A stretch of DNA of 64,000 nt from positions 744,001-808,000 of the forward strand of contig JAXMBL010000004.1 in the NCBI GenBank assembly GCA_046349915.1, read 5' to 3'. The DNA comes from CAIXSC01 sp046349915. Its GTDB lineage: Bacteria > Planctomycetota > Planctomycetia > Pirellulales > Pirellulaceae. Below, piece after piece: positions 42,313 to 52,021 of the stretch. The position numbers and the translations under genes are program-made. How positions within the stretch are numbered: the first letter of the stretch is position 1; the number at the start of each line of letters is the position of its first letter. The notes below the pieces were generated by a model that worked only from the letters and a program-made list of their open reading frames with translations, searched no databases and was not told where the DNA came from.

Positions 42313-45036
42313 TCAATCGAGATAAACAAACTCGTTGGAGACTAGCAGCATATGACAAAGGTCGGCGAGCGCTTTTCGTCGAGCTTCGTCGGTGGAGTCG
42401 CCATGACTTTGGTATCGCTTCTCTTGGTCAGACAGGAAAGTGCCAAGCATTTGCAACTCGTTGGCTGTGGGTTTGCGTCCGAAAGCGACGAGTAAGAGGT
42501 GATCGAGCGGCGATTGTGATTGCTCGCCCAGTATGCGTTCGCCCAGTACTCGTTCGGACAAAGCCTGTGCGTAGGCGATTGTCGCATCGCTATTGAGCAA
42601 CGTCAGAGCTTGCGTCGAAACCGTCGATCGACTGCGACGCGTGCAATTGGTCTCCATGACCGGCTGATCGTACGATTGCAGCAGTGTCAGCGGATTGCCT
42701 CGCAGGATCTGGACATAGATCGACCGACGACGGTCATTTTGTCCGTCCGCGATGTTCACTTCGCCATCGCCGCGTCGAGCGACTGACACGGGAGGACCGA
42801 AGAAACGTCGGTCGAGTAGGCCGCTTACGTGTAGCAGCGCGTCGCGCAAAGGCTCGGCATCCAGCCGCCGCAATCGCTGCCGCCACAAGAGTCGATTGTC
42901 AGGATCAGTTTGAGCTGCCAAGGTGTGGGCGGCCGAATCTGGATCGATGCGAGAGCTTTGCTTGTACACATTCGAAGTCAAAATCAGGCGATGGATATGT
43001 TTGATGCTCCAGCCACTCTCGACCAACTCGCAGGCAAGCCAATCGAGCAACGCAGGATGACTGGGAGGGGAGCCGAGCGTGCCGAAGTCCTCGGGGGTGG
43101 AGACTAAACCCTCGCCAAAGTGATGAAGCCAAATGCGATTGACCATCACGCGTGCGGTTAGCGGATGGTTGGGTTGAGTCAGCCAGCGAGCAAACGCGAG
43201 TCGCCTGCCGCTGGTGGGTGAATTGGCGGCCGAGGGAGTCCATTGGAAGGCTTGAGGCGTGGTCAACGCTGTCAACACGCCTGGTTCCACTGGTGGGCCA
43301 GGGGTCAAGGCATCGCCACGGAGAAGTACTGGCGTGACCACAGGGCCGGGTTGGTCGTAAAGCGCCCGCAGCTCGTCAAAGCCCCTGCGAGTCCGCTCCA
43401 GAGCCGCGATTTGTTCGTTGCGTTGCTCGATCACGGACTTATAGTCGGCGAATGTTTGGGGAAGTAAGGTGTCGAGCGTTTTGTCGTCGGGCTGTAGTTG
43501 GGATTGGAATTTCTCGGCGAGGTACTTTTCGACGGCTGTGCGCTGATCCGCGGGTTTTTCGATCGCTTGCTTGACGTCGGCGCGAATCGGCTCGGGTAAA
43601 GCCGCCAGTCGGTCATCGAAGAGTCGCTGTCGATACTGTGTGCGCAGCTCGACCAACTCCTTCCGGATTCTGGCCACTTCAGAATTCAGGTTCTTATTGT
43701 GTTCGTCCGCCGTTCGCTTTTGCTTGGCCGTCGCCACCAACAGTTTTCGTTCCATTTGAGGAATCCACTGTTTGGGCCGAAAAGCGGGCATGAAGATCGA
43801 CTGCAGCTGATAGTACTCGACCTGTGGAATGGGATCGAACTTGTGGCTATGGCAACGAGCGCACTGAAGTGTCAGCCCCATCGTCGACGACGCGACGATC
43901 TGCAAAGTGTCTTGCAGCGTGGGATAGTAGTACTGGGCGTCGGCGTTTTTGATGGTCGAGAAATCGGGACGACTCGAGTCAGGAGCGCAGCGAAGATAAC
44001 CTGTAGCAATGATGGCTTCGATCACCGTGTCAGGTAATTGGTCGAGTGTCTCGTAGGCAGTCCAGTAGTCGGATAATTCGTCGCCCGCAATCTGTTCTTG
44101 CAGGAATCGGTCGTAAGGCTTATCGCTATTGAACGCCCGAATGACATAATCACGATAACGAAACGCGGTTTGGAGTGGTCGGTCTTCCGCCAAGACTCCA
44201 GCCGAGTCGGCGTAACCGGCGACATCGAGCCAATGCCGTCCCCAACGCTCGCCGTAACTGGGACTCGCCAAGAGTCGCTCCACTCGCCGCTCGTAGGCAA
44301 GTGGGTCCGAATCGTCCTGAAAGTCACGCACTTCGTCCGGCGTGGGAGGCAGACCGGTTAGGTCAAACGTCGTGCGACGCAGCAGCACTTCGCGACTCGC
44401 CTCGGGCGACAGCGTAATTCCTTGGGCTTGCAAGGACGCGACGACGAACGCGTCGATGGGATTGGTCACTCGGTCGATGACGGTAGTCGAAGACGGCGAA
44501 CTCGCAGCGCCGGGCGTCGGGATCGGCGGCAGTGTTCGCACGGGCGGCTGAAAGGCCCAATGAGTGCTGGTCTGTTTGCCGCCCGGCTTCTCGGCATCGA
44601 TCGCGTCTCGATCCAGCGGATCGCTCGACGCCGCTCCTTCGTTGATCCATGACCGAATGATCCCTTTCTCCTCGGCGGACAGGGGAGGGGCGTCTTTCGG
44701 CATCTGGTTGGATGCGAGTTTTTCCCAGAGGAGGCTCGATTCAGCGGCGCCAATTCGCATGGCGGGTCCCGACTCGCCGCCCCGTACGATCTCACGCGGG
44801 GTGGTGAGTCGCAGCCCTTGAGCCGGTTCGGCGCCCGCATGGCACTTGACGCACTTGGCCCGCAGGATCGGCAGAACGTGCGTCTCGAAAGTGATTTTCG
44901 TGTTGGGCTTCGACGGTTCAGCGGCCGGTAGCTTGTGGTGGTTGGCTTCGGCACACGTCAGGCCGACCGCCATGGCGCCACAGAGGATTCCCCACCGGTA
45001 AAGGTCAAAGCGGGCATGAGTGCATCGGTCGCGCAT
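42313..45036 (-). CDS. Planctomycete cytochrome-type DUF1549/DUF1553 (PSCyt1-PSCyt2-PSD1) protein
   Basis: The 907-residue protein has a signal segment (WGILCGAMAVGLTCAEA) and a cytochrome c-like domain with the haem motif CVKCH near residue 65 (ILRAKCVKCHAGAEP). The DUF1549 domain follows (FDLTGLPPTPDEV, YGERWGRHWLDVAGYADS) and then the DUF1553 domain (RLAFARWLTQPNHPLTARV, SRIDPDS, VMETNCTRRSRSTVSTQAL). These proteins are secreted, and a role in binding or degrading complex polysaccharides has been proposed; the exact reaction is not known. It is cotranscribed with the DUF1501 gene downstream. Confidence 0.94.
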   Translation of the reverse strand: MRDRCTHARFDLYRWGILCGAMAVGLTCAEANHHKLPAAEPSKPNTKITFETHVLPILRAKCVKCHAGAEPAQGLRLTTPREIVRGGESGPAMRIGAAESSLLWEKLASNQMPKDAPPLSAEEKGIIRSWINEGAASSDPLDRDAIDAEKPGGKQTSTHWAFQPPVRTLPPIPTPGAASSPSSTTVIDRVTNPIDAFVVASLQAQGITLSPEASREVLLRRTTFDLTGLPPTPDEVRDFQDDSDPLAYERRVERLLASPSYGERWGRHWLDVAGYADSAGVLAEDRPLQTAFRYRDYVIRAFNSDKPYDRFLQEQIAGDELSDYWTAYETLDQLPDTVIEAIIATGYLRCAPDSSRPDFSTIKNADAQYYYPTLQDTLQIVASSTMGLTLQCARCHSHKFDPIPQVEYYQLQSIFMPAFRPKQWIPQMERKLLVATAKQKRTADEHNKNLNSEVARIRKELVELRTQYRQRLFDDRLAALPEPIRADVKQAIEKPADQRTAVEKYLAEKFQSQLQPDDKTLDTLLPQTFADYKSVIEQRNEQIAALERTRRGFDELRALYDQPGPVVTPVLLRGDALTPGPPVEPGVLTALTTPQAFQWTPSAANSPTSGRRLAFARWLTQPNHPLTARVMVNRIWLHHFGEGLVSTPEDFGTLGSPPSHPALLDWLACELVESGWSIKHIHRLILTSNVYKQSSRIDPDSAAHTLAAQTDPDNRLLWRQRLRRLDAEPLRDALLHVSGLLDRRFFGPPVSVARRGDGEVNIADGQNDRRRSIYVQILRGNPLTLLQSYDQPVMETNCTRRSRSTVSTQALTLLNSDATIAYAQALSERVLGERILGEQSQSPLDHLLLVAFGRKPTANELQMLGTFLSDQEKRYQSHGDSTDEARRKALADLCHMLLVSNEFVYLD

Positions 45037-45121
45037 CGCGGTTTGCCCCAGGGTAGGCGGGAGGGAGCGGGGCCTTTTATTGTGCCTGACCTTGCGACCC
45101 GAGTCCATCGTACCTTTCGTA

Positions 45122-45316
45122 CGACGGACTTCCAATCCGTCGCTCCTCCTATGTACGACGGACTTCTAGTCCGTCGAGCCCCTCGCCGCGAGCACCCCGC
45201 GAAATACCACAGCCCAGAACAAAGCGACGGACTGGGAAGTCCGTCGTACAGTCGGACAAGCGACGGACTGGAAGTCCGTCGTACAGTCAGGCACGCGACG
45301 GACTGGGAGTCCGTCG
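45122..45316. repeat. Cluster of five CGACGGACT..AGTCCGTCG palindromes
   Basis: Copies at 45122 to 45142, 45156 to 45176, 45225 to 45246, 45261 to 45281 and 45296 to 45316. The first two face one way by their centre (TTCCA, TTCTA), the last three the other way (TGGGA, TGGA, TGGG). They lie between the divergent DUF1549/1553 and DUF2339 genes. Other copies are at 31346, 31477, 31596, 40697 and 50812, with half copies at 40669 and 60493. Confidence 0.9.
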
Positions 45317-45411
45317 TACTTTTTTCAGAAAACGGCGCATGACTTCTCGCGCGATGGTCTCTCTAGGAGAAGGCGATCTCACGATGGGACCCATTGCGGG
45401 GGAGAAAAGCG

Positions 45412-48090
45412 ATGTTCCTGTACGGTTATATTTCCGAATTTGAGCTGCTGGCGTGGCTCTTCTTCCTGGGCATCCTGGGCACGGGATTGTTCCTGATTAT
45501 TGGGATTCGACGATCTCAGAACCTGTTGAGCACCCTGCTGCAACAGCGTCTCTCGCTGATTGTTGGCGAGCTTTTCGAACAGCGAAGGATGCTGGGAGCG
45601 ATTCTCGAGCGTACGGGGCCGTTGACGCCGCCGCCCCTTTCGTCCGAGGTTTCTCGGCCGGTCGTTGAACCGACTCGCGCAGCGACCACCGAGACCGCTC
45701 GCCCGCAACCTGCAATGGAGGCCTCCTTGACCCCCGCGGTGGCTCCCCCTCCGTCAACTCGCTCGAACGAGGTCAATCCGTTCTCGCCTGTTCCCTCGCA
45801 GCCTCAGCTTCCGACCGACGAGATTTATACGGCTGACTTGGTCGCAAGTCCTGCAACGAAGAAGCCTCCCGTCTCGCCACCCTTGGCGTCCGACGCACAC
45901 CGCCCACTCGCTTCCTCCCAACCTGTCTCTGTCGCACCAGTCGTTCCGCGTCCCCTGCGTCAGCCAAGTCGCATTGAAGTGGCGGCGCAAGAGATCCTGG
46001 GGAAAATCTGGAACTGGATTGTCGTGGGAGAAGAGCATCGGCCGAAGGGGGTGGCGATGGAGTTCGCCGTGGCCAGCACTTGGCTCCTCCGCCTTGGTGT
46101 GCTGATCCTGGTCATGGCCGTGGGCTTCTTCCTCAAGTACTCGATTGAACGCGACTATGTCGGTCCCTTGGGGCGAGTCGCCATATCGATCTTGATCGGC
46201 ATAAGCATGCTGGTCGTAGGCGTCCGCATGCTGGGCAAGCAACTACATGCGATGGGCCAAGGCCTGATTGGCGGTGGAATTGCAACACTCTATTTCGCCG
46301 TCTTTGCGGCGTTCCACTTCTACCATTTGATTGAGATGGGACCCGCGTTCGCGCTGATGACTCTGGTCACCGTCTTCGCGGGTGCGCTCTCTATCCGAGT
46401 CAACTCGATGCTGATCGCGATCCTGGGCATCCTGGGCGGCTACGGCACGCCGCTCATGCTGTCGACGGGCGAAGTGAATTTCGTCGGCCTCTATGCCTAC
46501 ATGATGTTGCTGGGCGCCGGAGTGCTGGGGATCAGCTACTACAAGCATTGGCACTTGCTGAACTACTTGAGTTTCCTTTGCAACTATGTGCTCGTCGTAG
46601 GTTCGCTTCGACAGTATCAGGTCGAGTACTTCTGGCAAGTCCAGCCGTTCCTGGTTGGATTTTTCATGCTGTACTCGACGCTCGTCTTCCTCTATCAATT
46701 CGTGAATCGAGCCAAGAGTTCGTTACTCGATGTCTTCGCACTCCTACTCAACTCGGCGGTCTTCTTCGGCATCAGCTATTGGCTGGTGAGTAATGCTCAC
46801 GGATATCGGTGGGTGGCGGTTGTCAGTCTTTCGCTGGCGGCCTTCTATTCTGCTCACGTCTGGTACTGCCTGGTTCGCAAGGTGCTCGACCGTGACCTGA
46901 TGTTCAGCTTTCTCGGACTGGCTTCAACGTTCGTGGCCATCACTATACCTTTGGTGTTATCGCGACAATGGATCACGGCAAGCTGGGCAGTGCAGGCGCT
47001 GGTCATGCTGTGGATTGCCGGCAAGTTGGATAGTCGCTTCCTGCGGCACGCGGCGTACCTGTTGTATCTGTTGGTCGTCGGGCGGTTCTGCTTCCTCGAC
47101 CTGGGACGCCAGTACTCGGGGAGTGCCGACGTTACCGATGCGATGCCGCTGGCTGATTATCTGTGGATCATGCTCGAACGAGTTGTTGTGCTTGGCACAC
47201 CGATCGCTTCATTGGCAGGCGCTGTTCGGTTGTTGCGACAGACTCAAGTCGAAGGAGGCGTTTCGTCCGAAACGTCGATCGCCGACCGGACTCGCGACAT
47301 GGGCGAGTGGATCAGGGATCGGTGGGCCATCCATGCCACGGTCTTAGGTGGCGCCGCGATGGCGTTCGTCTTCCTGAACTTCGAGATTCATCGAACCGTG
47401 GGCTACCTGTTTCCACCTCTCCGCCTACCCCTGCTGACGTCCCTGTGGATCGCAGCCTGTGGTCTGCTGTTGTGGGAATACTCGACGCGACGTAGTCAGC
47501 CGCTGCTGTTCGCTCTGGTGATCTTGGCCAGCGTCACCGTGGGCAAGTTATTCGTGTTCGATCTGCCGAGTTGGAACGTCGGGTATCGGATGCTGTACGA
47601 TCGCGAGTCCTACTCGTTCCTGGAAGCGGGCATGCGGTTGCTCGACTTCAGTTTGATTGTGGGCTTCTTCTGGTTTGTCTTCCGATCGCTTGCTGGCGAT
47701 GTTTCGGCACGAGTTGCTCGCCAATTCGCCGGCTTCGTCGGGCTCGCACTGTTGTTCCTGTTCCTCAGTCTTGAAGTCAATACATTCTTGGCACACTTCG
47801 TTCCCGGCTTGCGGGCGGGTGGTGTGACGATCTTGTGGTCGTTGTTTGCGATCGGTTGCCTGCTTGGGGGAATTTGGCGAGATCTCCGAACGCTGCGCTA
47901 CATCGCGCTGACGCTGTTTGCGGTGGTTGGTTGGAAAGTGCTCTTCTCGGATCTCGCACGACTCGATCAGGTCTACCGCATCGTCGCCTTCGGAGTGCTC
48001 GGCCTGCTCGTGCTGGCTGGATCATTCATTTACTTGAAACACCGTTCCTCCTTTGCTGTCAAGGAAGAGTCGACGGGAAACGTGGCGTGA
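45412..48090 (+). CDS. DUF2339 multi-spanning membrane protein
   Basis: The 892-residue protein has an N-terminal membrane helix (ELLAWLFFLGILGTGLFLIIG). A Pro/Ala/Ser-rich cytoplasmic or periplasmic linker covers residues 60 to 200. Many membrane helices follow with the DUF2339 signature (WLLRLGVLILVMAVGFFLKYS, ALSIRVNSMLIAILGILGGY, FVFDLPSWNVGYRMLYD). Function is not known; it may act in envelope transport or stability. It is the first gene of an operon with DUF3999 and a hydrolase-CBS-HEPN gene. The DUF2339 and DUF3999 genes are often neighbours in other bacteria. Confidence 0.92.
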   Translation: MFLYGYISEFELLAWLFFLGILGTGLFLIIGIRRSQNLLSTLLQQRLSLIVGELFEQRRMLGAILERTGPLTPPPLSSEVSRPVVEPTRAATTETARPQPAMEASLTPAVAPPPSTRSNEVNPFSPVPSQPQLPTDEIYTADLVASPATKKPPVSPPLASDAHRPLASSQPVSVAPVVPRPLRQPSRIEVAAQEILGKIWNWIVVGEEHRPKGVAMEFAVASTWLLRLGVLILVMAVGFFLKYSIERDYVGPLGRVAISILIGISMLVVGVRMLGKQLHAMGQGLIGGGIATLYFAVFAAFHFYHLIEMGPAFALMTLVTVFAGALSIRVNSMLIAILGILGGYGTPLMLSTGEVNFVGLYAYMMLLGAGVLGISYYKHWHLLNYLSFLCNYVLVVGSLRQYQVEYFWQVQPFLVGFFMLYSTLVFLYQFVNRAKSSLLDVFALLLNSAVFFGISYWLVSNAHGYRWVAVVSLSLAAFYSAHVWYCLVRKVLDRDLMFSFLGLASTFVAITIPLVLSRQWITASWAVQALVMLWIAGKLDSRFLRHAAYLLYLLVVGRFCFLDLGRQYSGSADVTDAMPLADYLWIMLERVVVLGTPIASLAGAVRLLRQTQVEGGVSSETSIADRTRDMGEWIRDRWAIHATVLGGAAMAFVFLNFEIHRTVGYLFPPLRLPLLTSLWIAACGLLLWEYSTRRSQPLLFALVILASVTVGKLFVFDLPSWNVGYRMLYDRESYSFLEAGMRLLDFSLIVGFFWFVFRSLAGDVSARVARQFAGFVGLALLFLFLSLEVNTFLAHFVPGLRAGGVTILWSLFAIGCLLGGIWRDLRTLRYIALTLFAVVGWKVLFSDLARLDQVYRIVAFGVLGLLVLAGSFIYLKHRSSFAVKEESTGNVA

Positions 48091-48129
48091 ACTTGACAAC
48101 GGATACTTGAACTCGGGGAGGCGCAGGCT

Positions 48130-49536
48130 ATGCAAACTTCTACAGGAAAACTGATCGCGTGGCTGGTTGGTGTTGCGCAATTCTTCGCGATGAGTTTGGG
48201 GAGTCAGGCGAGCGGTGAGTCGCCAGAGCTCTTCCGCTATTCCAGGTCGCTTACGCTCGGCGATATCGCCGACGACGAAATCGTCGCCTTCCGACTCGAT
48301 TCGCACCTGTTCGAACACACTCATGCCAGTTATCCCGATGTGCGAGTGTTCGATGAACGCAGTCAGGAAGTGCCATTTCAGTTAACCGCGGCTCAGGAGC
48401 TTCAAGAGCTACGCAGCCAAAGTCGTCATGATCTGCGAGTGGTCTCGTTGCGTGAACAAGGGACGTCCATCGAATTAGAGTTGCACGCCGCCGAGGGGCG
48501 AGTGACCGACGGGCTGACTTTCCAATCGCCTCAACGCGACTTCGAACGCTCAGTCAGTGTGTTGGGATCAGCGGACGGTGTTGAATGGAGCAGCCTGGTA
48601 ACCGACGCCGTGCTGTTCGATTACACACGTTATCTCGATCTACGCCGCATGGATGTGGATCTTCCCGCCAACAAGTTCACTCGATTCAAAGTGGTAATTC
48701 GTGAGGCGACGGACGAGCGTGAGTCGACGCTCAAACAACTCACTCGCACTCTTCGCGATGGGAAGGAGCAAGAACGTTCGGAGAGTACGATCGTCGAGAA
48801 GCGATCGTTTCGCATTGAACGGATCGAAGGATGGAAGACAAGCGTCGAACGGCGAGTTCGTCGACCAGTCTCCATGCCATACAAGGTGAAATCGGTCGAT
48901 GTGTCGGAAGATCAGAGTCGCAAACAGACGTTGATTATGGTGACGACGGGGCGAGAGCCGATCACGCGATTCCGATTGATCACTGCGAGCCGAAATTTCT
49001 CGCGACGAGTGCGAGTCGAAGTTCCGGTCACGCGAGGCGTGCAAACTCAATGGCGTGAGATTGGCGCCGGCACGATCTCGAGTGTCGCGTTTCGCAACTA
49101 CCGCCACGAGTCGCTGTCGATTGACCTACCTGAGACGCGGGAGGCCAGCTATCGAATGGTGATTGAGAACGACGACAATCCTGCGTTAAAGATCGACGAC
49201 GTCGAGGCGACGGGTACGGTCTATCAGGGGGTATTCTTGGCGGGCAAGAACCGTGCCTATCGAGTTGCGTATGACTCAGAGACCGCGAACTCGCCCATTT
49301 ACGAAACTCCCGTGGTGCTCGCTGCGTTAGCACGGGAGGAGTTTAAGCCGGTTGCTGCCCAGTTGGGCGAGCCAGCGGAAGCGTCGGGCGCGGCCAACTC
49401 GCAATCGCTGAATCTGAAGTCGCTAGTCAACAACTGGCTTTTCCTCGGGACGGTCATCATTATGATGGTGTTCGCGTTGAGTTGGAGCCTCTACCGTGCG
49501 AGTCAGCGACTTGCGATCGAAGAGACGTCGAAATGA
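48130..49536 (+). CDS. DUF3999 membrane-anchored protein
   Basis: The 468-residue protein has a signal peptide (LIAWLVGVAQFFAMSLGSQA), a large beta-sandwich region (FRYSRSLTLGDIADDEIVAFRLD cut at residues 34 to 52, VRVFDERSQEVPFQL) and a C-terminal membrane helix (WLFLGTVIIMMVFALSWSLY). It fits DUF3999 and sits right after DUF2339, the usual partner. The two may form a complex in the inner membrane with the DUF3999 domain outside. Its stop overlaps the start of the next gene. Confidence 0.88.
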   Translation: MQTSTGKLIAWLVGVAQFFAMSLGSQASGESPELFRYSRSLTLGDIADDEIVAFRLDSHLFEHTHASYPDVRVFDERSQEVPFQLTAAQELQELRSQSRHDLRVVSLREQGTSIELELHAAEGRVTDGLTFQSPQRDFERSVSVLGSADGVEWSSLVTDAVLFDYTRYLDLRRMDVDLPANKFTRFKVVIREATDERESTLKQLTRTLRDGKEQERSESTIVEKRSFRIERIEGWKTSVERRVRRPVSMPYKVKSVDVSEDQSRKQTLIMVTTGREPITRFRLITASRNFSRRVRVEVPVTRGVQTQWREIGAGTISSVAFRNYRHESLSIDLPETREASYRMVIENDDNPALKIDDVEATGTVYQGVFLAGKNRAYRVAYDSETANSPIYETPVVLAALAREEFKPVAAQLGEPAEASGAANSQSLNLKSLVNNWLFLGTVIIMMVFALSWSLYRASQRLAIEETSK

Positions 49537-50792
49537 AGATTCTGTTCTTGCATGGTTGGGGAAGCGTCACAGGAGGAGTAAAGCCTTCGTACTTGGCCCG
49601 CCACGGTCACGAAGTGCTCAACCCTGCCCTGCCCGATGACAACTTCGAGGCCTCGGTGCAGATCGCTCAAGAATTGATTGATCGCGAACAACCGTCAGTG
49701 ATTGTCGGTTCCTCGCGCGGCGGCGCGGTCGCGATGAATGTCAAGCCGCGCGAATCGCAGCGGCTGGTGCTGCTTTGCCCCGCCTGGAAGCGCTGGGGGA
49801 CGGCGACAACCGTTTCGCCGGGAACAATCATTCTGCATTCACGGGCCGATGAGGTGATACCGTTCGCGGATAGCGAAGAACTTGTCAGCGCCAGTGGGCT
49901 CGACCCAACAGCGCTCGTTGAAGTGGGCGACGATCATCGACTGGCCGACCCAGCGCCGCTGGCCGCAATGCTGGATGCCTGTAGTCGCTTGGAGCCGATT
50001 GTCCAGAGCGGTTCTGCAGGCAATGTGACGACAGGACTGTCCAACACGCTCTCGACATCCTTACGTCGAGTGTTCACGCAGGCGTTTACGGCGGCGGATA
50101 TCGCGGAGTCTTTGGTTTCGTTCGACGAAGAAGCCGCGAGTATTCGAGTACGCGAGTTGCTGGAGCAGCGCGAATTCTGTGCGGTGGGAGTGCGTAGGAG
50201 CGGGCACGTGGCGGGATTCGCGCTGCGAGCCGATCTGGGAGATCGACCACTCGGCGCCTACATCCGTCCCTGCCCTACCGAAGCTCGGATCGGTGGAGCG
50301 ACTCCGCTGGTCGAGGTGGTGCTGAAGCTGGTCAAGCAGCCGCGTCTTTTTGTCGAGTCGTTAGGGACGTTCCAGGGTATCGTGACTCCGTCCGACCTGC
50401 AGAAAGCTCCCTTTCGCATGTGGCTATTCGGTTTTGTGACGCTGATCGAAATGCGATTCACCGAGATGATACGCGGTGAGTTCGCAGGCGAGGAATGGCG
50501 AACGCTTATCTCGCCGACGCGACTTACGAAGGCACTCACGCTGCTCGACGAGCGTCGCCGTCGTCAGCAAGATCTCTCGTTGCTCGATTGTCTCCAGTTC
50601 TCGGACAAAGGGCAAATTGTGGCGAAGCATGAGCCGATTCGAAGTCGGACCATCTTCACCTCGCGACGTCAGGCGGAGGAAATGGTCAAGCGATTAGAGC
50701 AACTACGCAATAACTTGGCTCACTCGCAAGACATCCTGGCTTGTGATTGGGAAACCATCGTCAGATTGTCGGAAAGATTGGCGGCAGGGTGA
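49533..50792 (+). CDS. Alpha/beta hydrolase fused to CBS-type and HEPN-like domains
   Basis: The ATG at 49533 overlaps the DUF3999 stop (ATGA). Residues 1 to 155 are a small RBBP9-like alpha/beta hydrolase: LFLHGWGS, nucleophile elbow GSSRGG, SRADEVIPF with the acid, DDHRL with the histidine. Residues about 190 to 300 look like a degenerate CBS pair (REFCAVGVRRSGHVAGFALR, LFVESLGTFQGIVTPSDLQK). The C-terminal helical part (about 300 to 420) has R392-N-N-L-A-H397, the Rx4H motif of HEPN RNases, within EQLRNNLAHSQDI. The CBS-plus-helical part is known as a separate protein; the added hydrolase is unusual. Confidence 0.8.
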   Translation: MKILFLHGWGSVTGGVKPSYLARHGHEVLNPALPDDNFEASVQIAQELIDREQPSVIVGSSRGGAVAMNVKPRESQRLVLLCPAWKRWGTATTVSPGTIILHSRADEVIPFADSEELVSASGLDPTALVEVGDDHRLADPAPLAAMLDACSRLEPIVQSGSAGNVTTGLSNTLSTSLRRVFTQAFTAADIAESLVSFDEEAASIRVRELLEQREFCAVGVRRSGHVAGFALRADLGDRPLGAYIRPCPTEARIGGATPLVEVVLKLVKQPRLFVESLGTFQGIVTPSDLQKAPFRMWLFGFVTLIEMRFTEMIRGEFAGEEWRTLISPTRLTKALTLLDERRRRQQDLSLLDCLQFSDKGQIVAKHEPIRSRTIFTSRRQAEEMVKRLEQLRNNLAHSQDILACDWETIVRLSERLAAG

Positions 50793-50854
50793 GAGGTGAA
50801 GTTACGCTGATCGACGGACTGGAAGTCCGTCGTACTTGAGTACAGCTCTAAACG

Positions 50855-52021
50855 CTAGGGAACGATTGGGTTCAACCGATATTCGGCTCGGTTCTCCCAA
50901 CGCACTTCGTACTGCGATAAATCGACTCGTGCTTCGGGAAAATCGGTGCTGATCCATTGAGCACCGCTGGCGAATGCTCGGTCGCGGCGAATCGTGTCGT
51001 TCAGCCGGGCCTCACGAGTTTCCGAGTCGGCTCGAGTGCGTACGACATAACCGGCTCGCACCAGCCGCTGGATGCGATCGAAGTCGCGCATCACATCGTT
51101 GATCTTGAACCAAGCAGCCGCCGAGTTCCCTTCGTCGACCGATACAAACATCACTCGTCCCCTCAGCGCCTCATGACCAGCCAAATATCGATCGCGAATG
51201 GCATCCTCGTTGTCAAGTGCAAACAGCACCTTGCCGCGCGTCTCCTCTAACCGCGGCCATCCGCGCTCGGCGATTGCCTTTCGTAGTGAATCATGCGACC
51301 CACGCACATCATCCGGCATAAGCACTCGATCGCGCGGGAATACCGAAAGAATCTCACGATCCACCTCCTCGATTCTTGCCTGATCGAACACGATTGGTTT
51401 CGTCGGTAGCAGCGCGTGTCGATCGTCCTTCAATTCGACGAGAATCAGGATCGGGACGTGGGTGGGATGAGCTCGCGACCAGTCATGTATCAACCGCAAG
51501 GCGAGCCGGAAGGTCGGGGTCGTCGAAAGGTAATCGAGGTCTTGAACGTGAAGCACCTTGAGTCCGGGTTGATCGAGAAGTCCGTCGGCATTCGGGTCTG
51601 GCCCAGGGTCTTCTCCTCCGTCCTTCAACGCTTGGCGGAAGGCGGGTGTTGAGTAGTGTCCGCCCTTGGGGTCCGCGAAGACATCCAGCTCGATCTGACG
51701 AATTCCCAGTTCACTAAACTGTTCTGGCAGCGGGCGATGGGTATAGTCAAACGCTGCCGAAGACGATTGGCCGGCGAGTGCAATCCACTTTAGCAGTTGA
51801 GCGGGCGGCGCTCGATGGTACGAATTGTGAGTGCCGATGACTTGAATCTGGTTCAATCTCAGATCGCGATCGGCCGCCGCCGCCGGGCGCAAGAACGAAC
51901 AAGCGGCGAGCAACAACGCAAGCACGATCGACCTGAGTCTGTTGGCTTGTGCACGGACACTTACGTGCTGCTGTAGCGGATCGTTGGTTGGAAGGTCAAG
52001 TAATGGAGATAAGCGATTCAT
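50855..52021 (-). CDS. Ca2+-dependent phosphatidylinositol-specific phospholipase C-like protein
   Basis: The 388-residue product has a signal segment (SIVLALLLAACSFLRPAAA) and the PI-PLC TIM-barrel markers: catalytic IGTHNSYHR near residue 62, IRQIELDVFADPKGG, LKVLHVQDLDY, PILILVELKDD and VLFALDNEDA. It belongs to the bacterial Ca2+-dependent PI-PLC1-like family, which cleaves phosphodiesters of inositol lipids or related substrates. The start at 52021 shares bases with the start of the divergent dehydrogenase gene (CATG), so the real start may lie further in. Confidence 0.85.
   Translation of the reverse strand: MNRLSPLLDLPTNDPLQQHVSVRAQANRLRSIVLALLLAACSFLRPAAAADRDLRLNQIQVIGTHNSYHRAPPAQLLKWIALAGQSSSAAFDYTHRPLPEQFSELGIRQIELDVFADPKGGHYSTPAFRQALKDGGEDPGPDPNADGLLDQPGLKVLHVQDLDYLSTTPTFRLALRLIHDWSRAHPTHVPILILVELKDDRHALLPTKPIVFDQARIEEVDREILSVFPRDRVLMPDDVRGSHDSLRKAIAERGWPRLEETRGKVLFALDNEDAIRDRYLAGHEALRGRVMFVSVDEGNSAAAWFKINDVMRDFDRIQRLVRAGYVVRTRADSETREARLNDTIRRDRAFASGAQWISTDFPEARVDLSQYEVRWENRAEYRLNPIVP

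Noticed and set aside
45122..45316. CRISPR-like cluster of CGACGGACT palindromes
   Set aside because: Spacing is irregular (about 15 to 50 bases), orientation changes and single copies are scattered over 20 kb; this is a dispersed palindromic repeat.
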